DNA from: Septoria linicola
Lineage: Eukaryota; Ascomycota; Dothideomycetes; Mycosphaerellales; Mycosphaerellaceae
Reading direction: 5' to 3'
Length of the DNA stretch: 64,000 nt
Assembly (NCBI GenBank): GCA_024114885.1
Contig: CP099419.1
Location: forward strand, 2,666,001-2,730,000
Below are positions 12,833-23,610 of this stretch, one piece after another. A program made the translations under genes and the position numbers. The notes under the pieces are model-generated. The model did not search any database and was not told the origin of the DNA. It saw only the letters and a list, made by a program, of their open reading frames with translations. Position 1 is the first letter of the stretch. Every line of letters begins with the position of its first letter.

Positions 12833-15560
12833 CTTAAGAGTAATTCTAAAGTCCTTCTCCTACTATTTAATTAAAGTAGTAATCTCTCTAGTATTATTAG
12901 CCCTTATAGACTTAAGAAGTACTACTAACTGCCTTTCTACCTTAATCCTCTAGTTCTAAAGAGTAGTTAGTATATCTAATCTAGCCTTAAGTAGAAATAC
13001 TTATTTCTTTCTTAAGAAGTTATTAATAATCTTAAGCTACTATATAAAACCTTTTACTAATAATAGTAATAGTCTATAGATATCTACTAATATAAGGGCT
13101 AGTCTTTTAGGTCTTCTCTTAATAGACTTACCTAGGTATTTCTTTATCTTACCTATTATATAGATCCTATACTTATACTCTTCCTAGTTAGGGATTAGAA
13201 TTCTTTCCTTTAGATTAGTAACTTTATAAAGGTTTAAGAGTAACCCTCTTCTAAAGTATATAAATCTTCTATACTATAGCTCCTACTATTTTAGATCCTT
13301 CTCTAATAGGATAGTATAGGTATTATTAACCTCTATAGGATTATATAGTAAGTAATATAACTTTTCCTATAGAAGAGGTAATATCTTACTAATAAATAGA
13401 ACACCTCTAACTAGCTTAGTCTTTATAACTATTTAGCTATCTAGAGAGGTAAGAGTAAAATTAGGCTTCTAAACTTTAAATTACTTACTAAACTAATCCT
13501 ATAATATAAGATTTACTCTAAGATTAGGAATAAATAGTACTTTATTAAGTAGAACTTCTCTTTCTAAGATTCCCTTTATCTATACTAGTCTAGAGTAGGT
13601 TATATATAGGTATCCTCCTCCTATCTTAATCTATACTTTCTTTCTTAGTAGTTTTACTAATCTAAAGAAGGATAGTTAGTTAGTTATATAGGATAAGATA
13701 TAGGAATCTAAGAGCTATTCTTAGAGTAATAACTTGCTTTTAGCCTTAATTATAGAATAGGCTAACTTATCTTAGTTATTATCTTCTAATAGAGAATTAT
13801 TATTACTTCTAGAACTAGAGTAAGTTCTAGAATTAGAACTAGAACTAGACTCCTAGGCTAAAAATCCTTTCTTTAAAAGCTTTCTAGACTTTTCTATCCT
13901 CTAAAGCTACTTACCTATTCTCTAGATAACCTTCTTTAGCTTATTATATAATAATAACTTATAGATAGCTTTCTTAATATATCTAGTATTCCTTAGTAAA
14001 GAAGATCTTCTAACCTTCTCTCTAAAGAATAATCCTTAAAAGTCCTTCTAGTTCTTAGTACTATTTCTCTACTAGGATAGTTTCTTAGTAGTAGAAAGGT
14101 TAGGATAATCCTTTAACTAGTACTTCTCTTTCTTATAGAGCTAGTATATTAGTAGAGACTTTCCTTAGTAAGGCTATCTAGAATAGAATATAGCTAAACC
14201 TATATCTATCTTATCTAGATTATCTCTTACCTTTTAGGACTTAAGTAGAAGGAGAATAGTATCTATATCTAAGAATAGTTAGATTATAATAGTATTCTTA
14301 GCTACTTAGTATAATATAGGTAGGGACTATAGGAGATATTTTAGCCTTTTCTCTTAGCTCTAGTAGTAGGCTTTCTAAGGATTAATCTTAGTAATCCTCT
14401 TACCTAGGCCTCTAAGGTATCTCTATACTTCCCTAATTATCTTATTAGATAATATCCTAAATATAATAAACTACTTAATTAGACCTATAGTATAGGACTT
14501 TAGGACTCTATTATACTTATTCTAGAGAATTACTTATATCTTAGCTACTAGTATAGTAATATACTATATCTCTAGCTCTATTTTATTATCTTTACTAATA
14601 CTATATCTAATACTAAACCTATATACTATATTGTCTTTTAAGAAGTATTAATTCTAAGTAATATATATCTAGAGACTAGTATCCTACTAAACTATATATA
14701 GGTTCCCTCTAATAATTAGTTAGCTAATTACCTAGAACTAGTTCTTTTCTTCTAATTTATCTATCTATAGCTTAAACTATTTCTTCTAGTTAGTTCTATC
14801 TAGGATTAGAATCCTTTAGCTCTTCTTATCTTTTTAGTCTATTATAGAAATAGGTAAATAGAATAAATAATTAGTAGAATACTTTAGACTAGCTAAGGAT
14901 TCTAGAGAAGAGTAATTTCTTATAGTAGAGAGACTAGCTCTAAGAGATAGAGATTCCTCGTATTTAGGAAATTACTAAGACTTAGATCTTTCTCTCTTAG
15001 TAGAGTTTCTATTACTAAGTAGTAGGAAGGCTAAGTAGCCTCTTCTAACTCTAGTAATACTAGGTATAATAGTAGAGAACTAGGCAGGTATTAATAAAGT
15101 AGAAACATACTACTATCTTATAGAGATCTTTACTAACTTATATACTACTAGGTATAAACTAGCTTTGTTAGTAATATAGTTAGGGAAACTTCTAGGCTTT
15201 AAATGTTTTCTATAAACTATAAAAGATATAAGTAACCTATACTAATATAGGTTACTCCTATTTAGTATATAAACCCGAGCTTATAACCTATTAAAAGTAG
15301 AGAGCGTATTATATACTATATAATATTAAGGAGGGTATAGCGTAGTAAAGAAGAATAGAGGATTAATCTTAAACTAACTTATATATATAGTATAGTAGTA
15401 ATATGCTAGGAACTAAATATAAAGTTAATTAAGTTAGTTATCTAAGAAGAGAAGAAAGAGAAGTAAGATATACCTCTTACTAAGCCTTAGGTAGATACCT
15501 TAGGTATCTAGAACTATACTTAGATATCTATATCTAGCCTAACTATCTAGGATATATTCT
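12833..15560 (-). mobile_element. Truncated Copia-type element, minus strand
   Basis: This is the left arm of the inverted repeat. Read on the minus strand it begins with an LTR (15560 down to about 15289), followed by the gag and early integrase portion. It stops at about 12833, where homology to the plus-strand copy ends inside the integrase coding region. No RT or RNase H part and no second LTR follow. It is heavily RIP-mutated and dead. Confidence 0.8.
15289..15560 (-). repeat. Copia LTR of the minus-strand copy
   Basis: On the minus strand this segment matches 21461-21738 over its length, including the terminal part reading TATATAGTATATAATACGC and CTCTACTTTTAATA. It is the most complete LTR of the head-to-head pair. 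Confidence 0.8.
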
Positions 15561-15563
15561 TAA

Positions 15564-15716
15564 TAACTAACTTAATTAACTTTATATTTAGTTCCTAGTA
15601 TATTACTATTATACTATATATATAAGTTAGTTTAAGATTAATCCTCTATTCTTCTTTACTACGCTATACCCTCCTTAATATTATATAGTATATAATACGC
15701 CCTCTACTTTTAATAG
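15564..15716 (+). repeat. Copia 5' LTR of the plus-strand copy, truncated
   Basis: It matches the last 150 or so bases of the 3' LTR at 21590-21738. Its outer part is missing and is replaced directly by the inverted LTR of the other copy, so the two elements share one junction. Confidence 0.75.
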
Positions 15717-18700
15717 GTTATAAGCCTAGGTTTATATACTAAATAGAAGTAACCTATATTAGTATAGGTTACTTATATCCCTTATAGTTTATAGAAAATA
15801 TTTAGAGCCTAGAAGTTTCTCTAACTATATTACTAACGAAGCTAGTTTATACCTAGTAGTATATAAGTTAGTAAAGATCTCTATAAGATAGTAGTATATT
15901 TCTACTTTATTAATACCTACCTAGTTCTCTACTATTATACCTAGTATTACTAGAGTTAGAAGAGGCTACTTAGCCTTTCTACTACCTAGTAATAGAAACT
16001 CTACTAAGAGAGAAAGATCTAAGTCTTAGTAATTTCCTAAATATAAGGAATCTCTATCCTTTAAAGCTAGTCTCTCTACTATAAGAAATTACTCTTCTCT
16101 AGAATCCTTAGCTAGTCTAAAGTATTCTACTAATTATTTATTCTATTTACCTATTTCTATAATAGACTAAGAAGATAAGAAGAGCTAAAGAATTCTAATC
16201 CTAGACAGAACTAACTAGAAGAGATAGTTTAAGCTATAGATAGATAAGCTAGAAGGAAAGGACTAGTTCTAGGTAATTAGCTAACTAATTATTAGAGAGA
16301 ACCTATATATAGTTTAGTAGGATACTAGTCTCTAGATATATATTACTTAGAATTAATACTTCTTAAAAGATAATATAGTATATAGGTTTAGTATTAGATA
16401 TAGTATTAGTAAAGATAATAAGATAGAGCTAGAGATATAGTATATTACTATACTAGTAGCTAAGATATAGGTAATTCTCTAGAATAAGTATAATAGAGTT
16501 CTAAAGTCCTATACTATAGGTCTAATTAAGTAGTTTATTATATTTAGGATATTACCTAATAAGATAATTAGAGAAGTATAGAGATACCTTAGAAGCCTAG
16601 ATAAGAGGATTACTAAGATTAATCCTTAGGAAGCTTACTACTAGAGCTAAGAGAAAAGGCTAAAATATCTTCTATAGTCTCTATCTATATTATACTAAAT
16701 AGCTAAGGATACTATTATAACCTAACTATTCTTAGATATAAATACTATTCTCCTTCTACTTAAGTCCTAAGAAGTAAGAGATAATCTAGATAAGATAGAT
16801 ATAGGTTTAGCTATATTCTATTCTAGATAGCCTTACTAAGGAAAGTCTCTACTAATATACTAGCTCTATAAGAAAGAGAAGTACTAGTTAAAGGATTATC
16901 CTAACCTTTCTACTACTAAGAAACTATCCTAGTAGAGAAATAGTACTAAGAACTAGAAGGACTTTTAAGGATTATTCTTTAGAGAGAAGGTTAGAAGATC
17001 TTCTTTACTAAGGAATACTAGATATATTAAGAAAGCTATCTATAAGTTATTATTATATAATAAGCTAAAGAAGGTTATCTAGAGAATAGGTAAGTAGCTT
17101 TAGAGGATAGAAAAGTCTAGAAAGCTTTTAAAGAAAGGATTTTTAGCCTAGGAGTCTAGTTCTAGTTCTAATTCTAGAACTTACTCTAGTTCTAGAAGTA
17201 ATAATAATTCCCTATTAGAAGATAATAACTAAGATAAGTTAGCCTATTCTATAATTAAGGCTAAAAGTAAGTTATTACTCTAAGAATAGCTCTTAGATTC
17301 CTATACTTTATCCTATATAACTAACTAACTATTCTTTTTTAGATTAATAAAGCTACTAAAGAAGAAAGTATAGATTAAGATAAAAGGAGGATACCTCTAT
17401 ATAATCTACTCTAGACTAGTATAGATAAAGGGAATCTTAGAAGAAGAAGTTCTACTTAATAAGGTACTATTTATTCCTAATCTTAGAGTAAATCTTATAT
17501 TATAAGATTAGTTTAGTAAGTAATTTAGAGTCTAGAAGCCTAATTTTACTCTTACCTTCCTAGATAGCTAAATAGTTATAAAGACTAAGCTAGTTAGAGG
17601 TGTTCTATTTATTAGTAAGATATTATCTCTTTTATAGGAAAAGTTATATTACTTACTATATAATCCTATAGAGGTTAATAATACCTATACTACTCTATTA
17701 GAGAAGGATCTAAAATAGTAGAAGCTATAGTATAGAAGATTTATATACTTTAGAAGAGAGTTACTCTTAAACCTTTATAAAGTTACTAACCTAAAGGAAA
17801 GAATTCTAATTCCTAACTAGAAAGAGTATAAGTATAAGATCTATATAATAGGTAAGATAAAGAAATACCTAGGTAAATCTATTAAGAGAAGACCTAAAAG
17901 ATTAGCTCTTATATTAGTAGATATTTATAGACTATTACTATTATTAGTAAAAGGTTTTATATAGTAGCTTAAGATTATTAATAATTTCTTAAGAAAGAAA
18001 TAGGTATTTCTACTTAAAGCTAGATTAGATATACTAACTACTCTTTAGAACTAGAGGATTAAGGTAGAAAGGTAGTTAGTAGTACTCCTTAAGTCTATAA
18101 GAGCTAATAATACTAGAGAGATTACTATTTTAATTAAATAGTAGAAGAAGGACTTTAGAATTACTCTTAAACTAACTAAGGCCTATAATTTACTCTAGAA
18201 TAGAGTAGTTAAGAGGTCTATCTAAATATTAGAGGCCTCTATTAGAGTAATACTTAAAGAAAGTAAGATACCTATTAAGTTTTAGCTAGAAGCTCTTAAA
18301 GTATAGATATATATAAAAAACAAGCTTCTAAATAGACCTAATATTAAGAGATTTAAGCTCTTACCTAATAAAGCTTTTAATAGGATTAAACTAATAGTCT
18401 CCTATCTTAAAGTATAGAGATATAGAGCTATAGTATATATAAATATAAGAGTATAGCCTTAGTAGGTAAAGAGTAATAAACTAATAAATAGAGGAAAGGA
18501 TACTATGTTTATTAGATACTATAATAATATAGTAAAGATATAGAAGTTCTAGGAGCTAGATATAAAGGCTATTAAGTAGTATACTAATATAATCTTCTTT
18601 AAAGATAAGCTAGGTAGAGAATTAGACTTAAATATTAAAATTAAGAATCTCTCTAGTTTAGCTCTAGAAAGAAGACCTATTAGAAGGCTAAGAACTATTA

Positions 18701-21460
18701 GCTAGCCTACTCTATAAGCTAGTAGGAGTACCCTAGGTACTCTTAGTCTAAGCTAGTAGAAGCCTCCTCTCTCCTAGCTATTAGTATAGGTTTAGAAAAG
18801 AAAGAAACTCTTTATATAACTTCTACCTCTACTAGAAGATATAGAAGAGTATAGAAAATTTCTAGACTAAGAGAAAGTTAAGAAAGAATCTAAGAATTCT
18901 ACCTAAGAAACTATAGAGGTAGATTAGGAGTAGATAGCTCTAAGGTAAACTCTTAGAAAGAAAAAAGTATTCTAAAAACTTAATAGATTTAACTAGAAGC
19001 TAAAGCTAATTAGGCTTAAGCTAGATTAGAATAGTTAGCTAGATAAGAAAATACTTCTAGAGTATTAGGCTTTCTTCTTAGCTATAAGCTCTATTAACCT
19101 AGGTATCTTATAAAACCTAGAATTCTTAAAGGAAGTTAAAGAGATTATATTCTTAGCTACTAAAGAAGTAGGAATATATAAATAGGAGGTTCTAATCCTA
19201 AAGAACTATAAGGAAGTAGTAAGTAATCCTAAATAGGGTTATCTCTAGTAAGAAACTATTTAGAAGGAGCTAAATATACTTATAAGTAATAATACCTAGA
19301 CTATAGTAGTTCTATTAAAAGAGGCTAACTTAGTTACCTTAAGATAGATCTTTAATATAAAGAGAAAGCTTAGTAGAGCTATTAAAAAGTTTAAGGTAAG
19401 ATTAGTTATAAGAAGGTTCTTCTAAAAGTATAGAGTAGACTATATAGAAACTTTTACTCTTATAGTTAGATAGGATACTCTAAGAGGATTTATAGCTATA
19501 GTCTATAAGAAGGACCTAGTTCTATACTAAGTAGATATAAATAATATATTTATAGAGAGTACTCTATATAAGGATATCTATATAATCCTACTACTAGGTA
19601 TTAACCTACTAACTAGTATAGTCTTATAAGTTCTAAGGAGTCTCTATAGGCTAAAGTAAGCTATAAGAGACTAGAATTAGCTATATATATTAAAGCTAAA
19701 AGAAATAGGATTTAGATAATTAGAAGTAGACCTATATCTTCTAATCTATAAGAAAAGGAAAGACCTAATAATCCTAATCTATATTAATAATATACCTATT
19801 ACTATAGAGAGACTAGAAGATATCCTCTAGTTTAAAGACTAACTTAGTAAGGTCTTTAAGATCAAAGATCTTAAAGAGCTAGATAAGGTTCTTAGAATAA
19901 GACTAATAAGAAATAGATAGTAAGGCTAGCTAAAACTTAACTAGAAACATTATATCTAAGAGAACCTAGCTAAGATAGGAATAGGCTAAGAAACTATATT
20001 ACTAACTCTTTTACTAATAGATAGCTATAAAAGTCTAAAGCCTACTAGACTAAATAATAAAAGGTATAATAAATAGGAGTACTAATCTATTATTAGAATA
20101 TAGATATAGCTTATAACTATTATAAGACTAGATATTTTATTTACTCTTAGAAAATTAAGCTCCTATATTAGTAATCTAATAGTAGGATATATAAAGGCTC
20201 TAAAGAAGCTAACTAGATACCTAAGATTAAACCTAGACTTTAGTCTAAAATACTTAAGGAATAGTTAAGGCTATCTTACTAGATATATAGACTCTAACTA
20301 TATAATAGATAAGACTAATAGAGTCTTAATCCTTAGATATATCTTCTTCCTTTATAGTATACTAATCTCCTAGATAAGTAAGAAGTAGAAATCTATAGCT
20401 ATATCTATAATAGAAGCTAAATATATAGCTATAAGAGTATATATAAAATAGTTATAGTTCCTTAGTACTCTTTTAAGAGAGCTTAGATACCTAGAGTTAG
20501 TAGGAGAATATTCTTACTAACTAAGGATCCTTAGTAACTAGGAAACTATTACTAGAATTAGGCTAATTTAGCTAAAAGATAATAACTAAGCTACTTTTAC
20601 TCTAGTTAAGGACTTATATATTTATAATAAGTCTAAATATATTAATATCTTATATAATACTATAAGAAAGCTCTAGTAGAATAGACTTATCTCTATAGAA
20701 TATATAAATATAAAAGAGATAGTAGTAGATAGTCTTACTAAGCTAAAGAATAGACTATAGTTTTAGGAGTTTATAAGGTAGCTCTACCTTATATAAGAGA
20801 TATATAAAAGATAACTCTAAGCTTTAGAGTTAAACTAGGAGGAGTCTAAAAGAAAGATTTTAGTTACTTAACTCCTTCTTAGTTAGACTTTATAAAGTCC
20901 TAAATACTCTTACTAATATTAGACCTATTACTAACTATAATATTACTATATAGTACCTAGCTAAACTAGACACTCTCTAAGGCTAAGTACTAGTTAATAT
21001 TAAAGACCTTCTCTATAGTAGCTATTATCTCCTCTACTAGTATATAGTTACTCTACTCTCTAGCTTAATATAAGATCTCTATAGCTAAGAATAGTATACT
21101 CTAAAAGCTATTAGAGAACTAAGAAACTATATAGAATATAACTAAGTAGAGGACTAGGCTATAAGGAATCTAGAGAGCTATTAGAATTAGCTATAAGAAA
21201 GGATAAGGGTAACTTACTAGATAGTCTATATTCTAAATAATCTACTCTTATATAAGAGAGGAGGAAGATCTTATAGAAGGTATTTCTTTTACCTTTTTTA
21301 TAAGAGATAGTAGTATAGAAAGTTTATTAGATTAATAGTTAGTACTATCTAGTTATTAGTCTAAAAAGTAAGTACTTAATAACTAATTAAGATTAGGGCT
21401 AGTACTTAAGTATAATAGATAATCTATAGAAAGATCTAACTATATAGTATAAGTAAGAGT

Positions 21461-21738
21461 ATTAAGAATATATCCTAGATAGTTAGTCTAGATATAGATA
21501 TTTAAGTATAGTTCTAGATACCTAAGGTATCTACCTAAGGCTTAGTAAGAGGTATATCTAGCTTCTCTTTCTTCTCTTCTTAGATAACTAACTTAATTAA
21601 CTTTATATTTAGTTTCTAGTATATTACTACTATACTATATATATAAGTTAGTTTAAGATTAATCTCCTATTCTTCTTTACTACGCTATATCCTTCTTAAT
21701 ATTATATAGTATATAATACGCTCTCTACTTTTAATAAG
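21461..21738 (+). repeat. Copia 3' LTR of the plus-strand copy
   Basis: It starts ATTAAGAATATATCC and ends CTACTTTTAATAAG, matching both LTR copies near 15.5 kb. The true 5' boundary may lie further left, because both other LTR copies end where the alignment stops. Confidence 0.75.
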
Positions 21739-21855
21739 AATATTCTAAGATCCTTATACTTATATCTATATAAAGCTCTTTACTATCTAGAAGATATAAG
21801 AATATTACTAGAATATTTATAGAATATTTTAGAAATATTTACTCTTAATATTAGC

Positions 21856-21892
21856 CTTATATTTCTTATACTCCGAGTATAAGAAATATAAG
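21856..21892. repeat. Perfect hairpin, 17-base arms, 3-base loop
   Basis: CTTATATTTCTTATACT is followed by CCG and then by its exact reverse complement. It lies between the two direct repeat units. Confidence 0.7.
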
Positions 21893-21916
21893 TAGATCTA
21901 TTATACTTACTCTAGG

Positions 21917-21960
21917 AACGTTCTAGAAACGTTCTAGAAACGTTCTAGCTAGAAACGTTT
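21917..21960 (+). repeat. Tandem CGTTCTAGAAA motif, heat-shock-element-like
   Basis: Three consecutive CGTTCTAGAAA-type units occur, the third interrupted by GCTA. TTCtaGAA is a correctly spaced half of a heat shock factor site, but adjacent pairs are separated by three bases instead of two, so it is not a perfect continuous array. No intact gene lies next to it. Confidence 0.5.
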
Positions 21961-22401
21961 TTAAATTATTCTATACTTATATCTAAAAGTAGATTATCTT
22001 TACTACCTAGGAAATATAAGAATATTACTAGAACGTTTATAGAATATTTTAGGAATATTTAAGAAAGAAAAAAACAAGGTTAGCTTAATAGAAAACGAGA
22101 TTAGGCTTAGAAAATATAAGTACTAATTAAATTACTTCTTAGTATTTACTAATTTAGCTTTATAGGTATAAAACGCGGTTAGGTTAGTAGAAACTAAGTT
22201 AGGCTAAGGGAATTCTACGACTTTTACTATTAGGCTAAGGAAAAACGAGGTCGAGCGAGCTATATATACCCTTCTTACTTTATTAACTAAGTTTACGAGA
22301 TCTATCTTACTCTTCGAAAAAAACAGAGTCTAAAAATGATTAGCTATAAGTATATAACAAAAATGTATTATTACGTAAACTATACCTAAGGCCCTAGACT
22401 C

Positions 22402-22542
22402 GACGTTTTTCGTAGAAGTTCTTTCGACTCTACCTACCTATTAGGCGTAGTAAGCGACGGTATAGGAAAGGTTACGGACTATATAGTCGCTTACTACGCC
22501 TAATAGGTAGGTAGAGTCGAAAGAACTTCTACGAAAAACGTC
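22402..22542. repeat. Perfect inverted repeat, 57-base arms, 27-base loop
   Basis: Bases 22402-22458 are the exact reverse complement of 22486-22542, read base by base. Loop bases 22459-22485 do not pair. The arms contain no CA or TG, so they carry the same RIP signature as the block to the left. The repeat ends one base before normal sequence begins at about 22544. It could be a MITE-like element, a foldback transposon end, or a junction formed by palindromic duplication. Confidence 0.9.
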
Positions 22543-22543
22543 T

Positions 22544-23610
22544 AACATTGGCTAGCTTACTAATCCTTTTTGAGTAGGTAGGATTGACCGAGCGCTACGG
22601 TCAGATCTTTGCGTTTACGCGACAGGGACTTCATCAATTGCTCGACGCCTCAACACAGAGCAAGATCCATATCAATCTCGCTATCACGTCTGTCGACCTG
22701 GCATGGAGTGAGGCTTACACAACCGCCGGGCGTGGCGGGTGGAACACCTCCCGTAGCACACGTGGAAGACTACCATAGTCTCCACGTTTGCTCATCAGAC
22801 TGAGACTACGGCAATGGTGTACAGAGCAACGGCTCAAAGCCGCTTCCTGACTATCATCAATCTGATGGCTAGTCTGGCTTTCGTTTTCTCCTTGCACTTT
22901 TCCGATTGCAAGCCGCACAGAACCCCAATCGATTGACAGCTCACGCTAGCGGTTGTCTGCAGCTCGGTACTTCCGTTGGTCGCCGCGCGGTCCCGTTCGT
23001 TTTCCACGAGACAACAGCCTAGAACCGGGTAAGGTCTGCTTTGCCATTCCATTATCTTGCTGCATCATCAGAGTGCGAAGCACGCTCACAGAAAACGGCA
23101 GAGAAGCACGAGAATAGCTGAGATGGCACAGCATTGCTGAAGTCGTAGTACAAGACCTATTCTGTATTTCCTCGTCCTCTGGCTCAACATACCTTTTGTC
23201 AAAGTGGCATGGCAAGTCTGTAGGCCTATCAAGCTACAGTATCGTAGTGTGTGCTCAATTTCCTGCAGCTATCACGGCATGATAAACATTGAGGCAGAAT
23301 GCTGGTCCAGTAACTTCCTCGCGTTCCTTATCAAAGAATCAGGACCTTTATACCTCAACCTTACGCACTGGTTCAGCGTAGAACGATACTAGATGAAAAG
23401 GGCAGAACTTGGCAGACATGCATTTAGACGACTCGCAGCAAGATAAGCCCGACATGCCTACACCTATCTACTTGGCGAACTCGCCTCTCGTTGCCCGCTA
23501 TCTGTTCCAAGATGAGCATAGCCGGGCCAAATAATAGAGCACCTCATGACTGAGAATCTCAATCTGTCTTTTATGCCATCACTTCTTCTTGACCATTAGC
23601 TTTCGTCGCC
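22544..23610. other. Intergenic, no gene seen
   Basis: Normal base composition with CA and TG restored. Only short unconvincing reading frames occur. It would include the promoter of the MFS transporter on its right. Confidence 0.5.

Larger units (their letters stand above)
12833..18177. repeat. Large imperfect inverted repeat of Copia sequence
   Basis: The minus strand of 12833-15440 matches the plus strand of 15564-18177 closely. Paired landmarks include 13000-13050 with 17950-18010 and 15421-15440 with 15564-15583. Sums of paired positions stay near 31005, so few indels have accumulated. The central 123 bases (15441-15563) are unpaired and hold the outer part of the left LTR. The arms are the 5' LTR, gag and start of integrase of the same Copia family. 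Most differences I see are C/T or G/A, as RIP would leave. Confidence 0.85.
15564..21738 (+). mobile_element. Degraded Copia-type LTR retrotransposon, plus strand
   Basis: A near-complete element. The 5' LTR lacks its first part (only 15564 to about 15716 remains) and the 3' LTR-homologous segment is 21461-21738. Between them the translation, ignoring RIP stops, shows a GAG-pre-integrase and integrase start (about 17700-17930, ending VDIY), and a Copia reverse transcriptase (about 19340-19810, with FNIKRKLS, KFKVRLVIRRFF, DYIETFTLIVR, VDINNIF and ILIYINN in place of the YVDD box). The RNase H region (about 20390-20760) reads ISIIEAKYIA and IEYINIKEIVVDSLTK. Integrase before RT defines Copia (Ty1). 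Every domain is broken by TAA and TAG codons. Confidence 0.9.
21754..22062 (+). repeat. Pair of direct repeats of about 85 bases
   Basis: A unit at about 21754-21841 recurs at about 21971-22062. Both contain TATACTTATATCT, then TATAAGAATATTACTAGAA, then TATAGAATATTTTAG. They flank a small hairpin and a CGTTCTAGAAA tandem. This may be a decayed solo element or the flank of an older insertion. Confidence 0.6.
1..22543. repeat. RIP-mutated, gene-free retrotransposon block
   Basis: CA and TG dinucleotides are almost missing over the whole block: by eye I find only four in the first 480 bases, where about sixty would be expected by chance. TA is correspondingly inflated, and no open reading frame of 60 codons occurs. 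This is the established signature of repeat-induced point mutation in ascomycetes, which converts CpA to TpA on both strands of duplicated DNA and makes stop codons from CAA, CAG and TGG. The block is silent, probably heterochromatic (inferred). It ends abruptly at about 22543, where CA and TG return at once. Whether it is subtelomeric, pericentromeric or an internal island cannot be told from this window. Confidence 0.93.

Noticed and set aside
12833..18177. CRISPR-like or centromeric satellite explanation for the repeats
   Set aside because: The repeat is a single large inverted pair with Copia domains, not a tandem array with spacers.
21917..21960. A functional heat-shock promoter
   Set aside because: Spacing between adjacent half-sites is three bases rather than two and no intact gene is adjacent; kept only as a curiosity.
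22584..23392. Several 60-90 codon frames between the RIP edge and the MFS gene
   Set aside because: They overlap on both strands, show no family features and have no splice-compatible partners.
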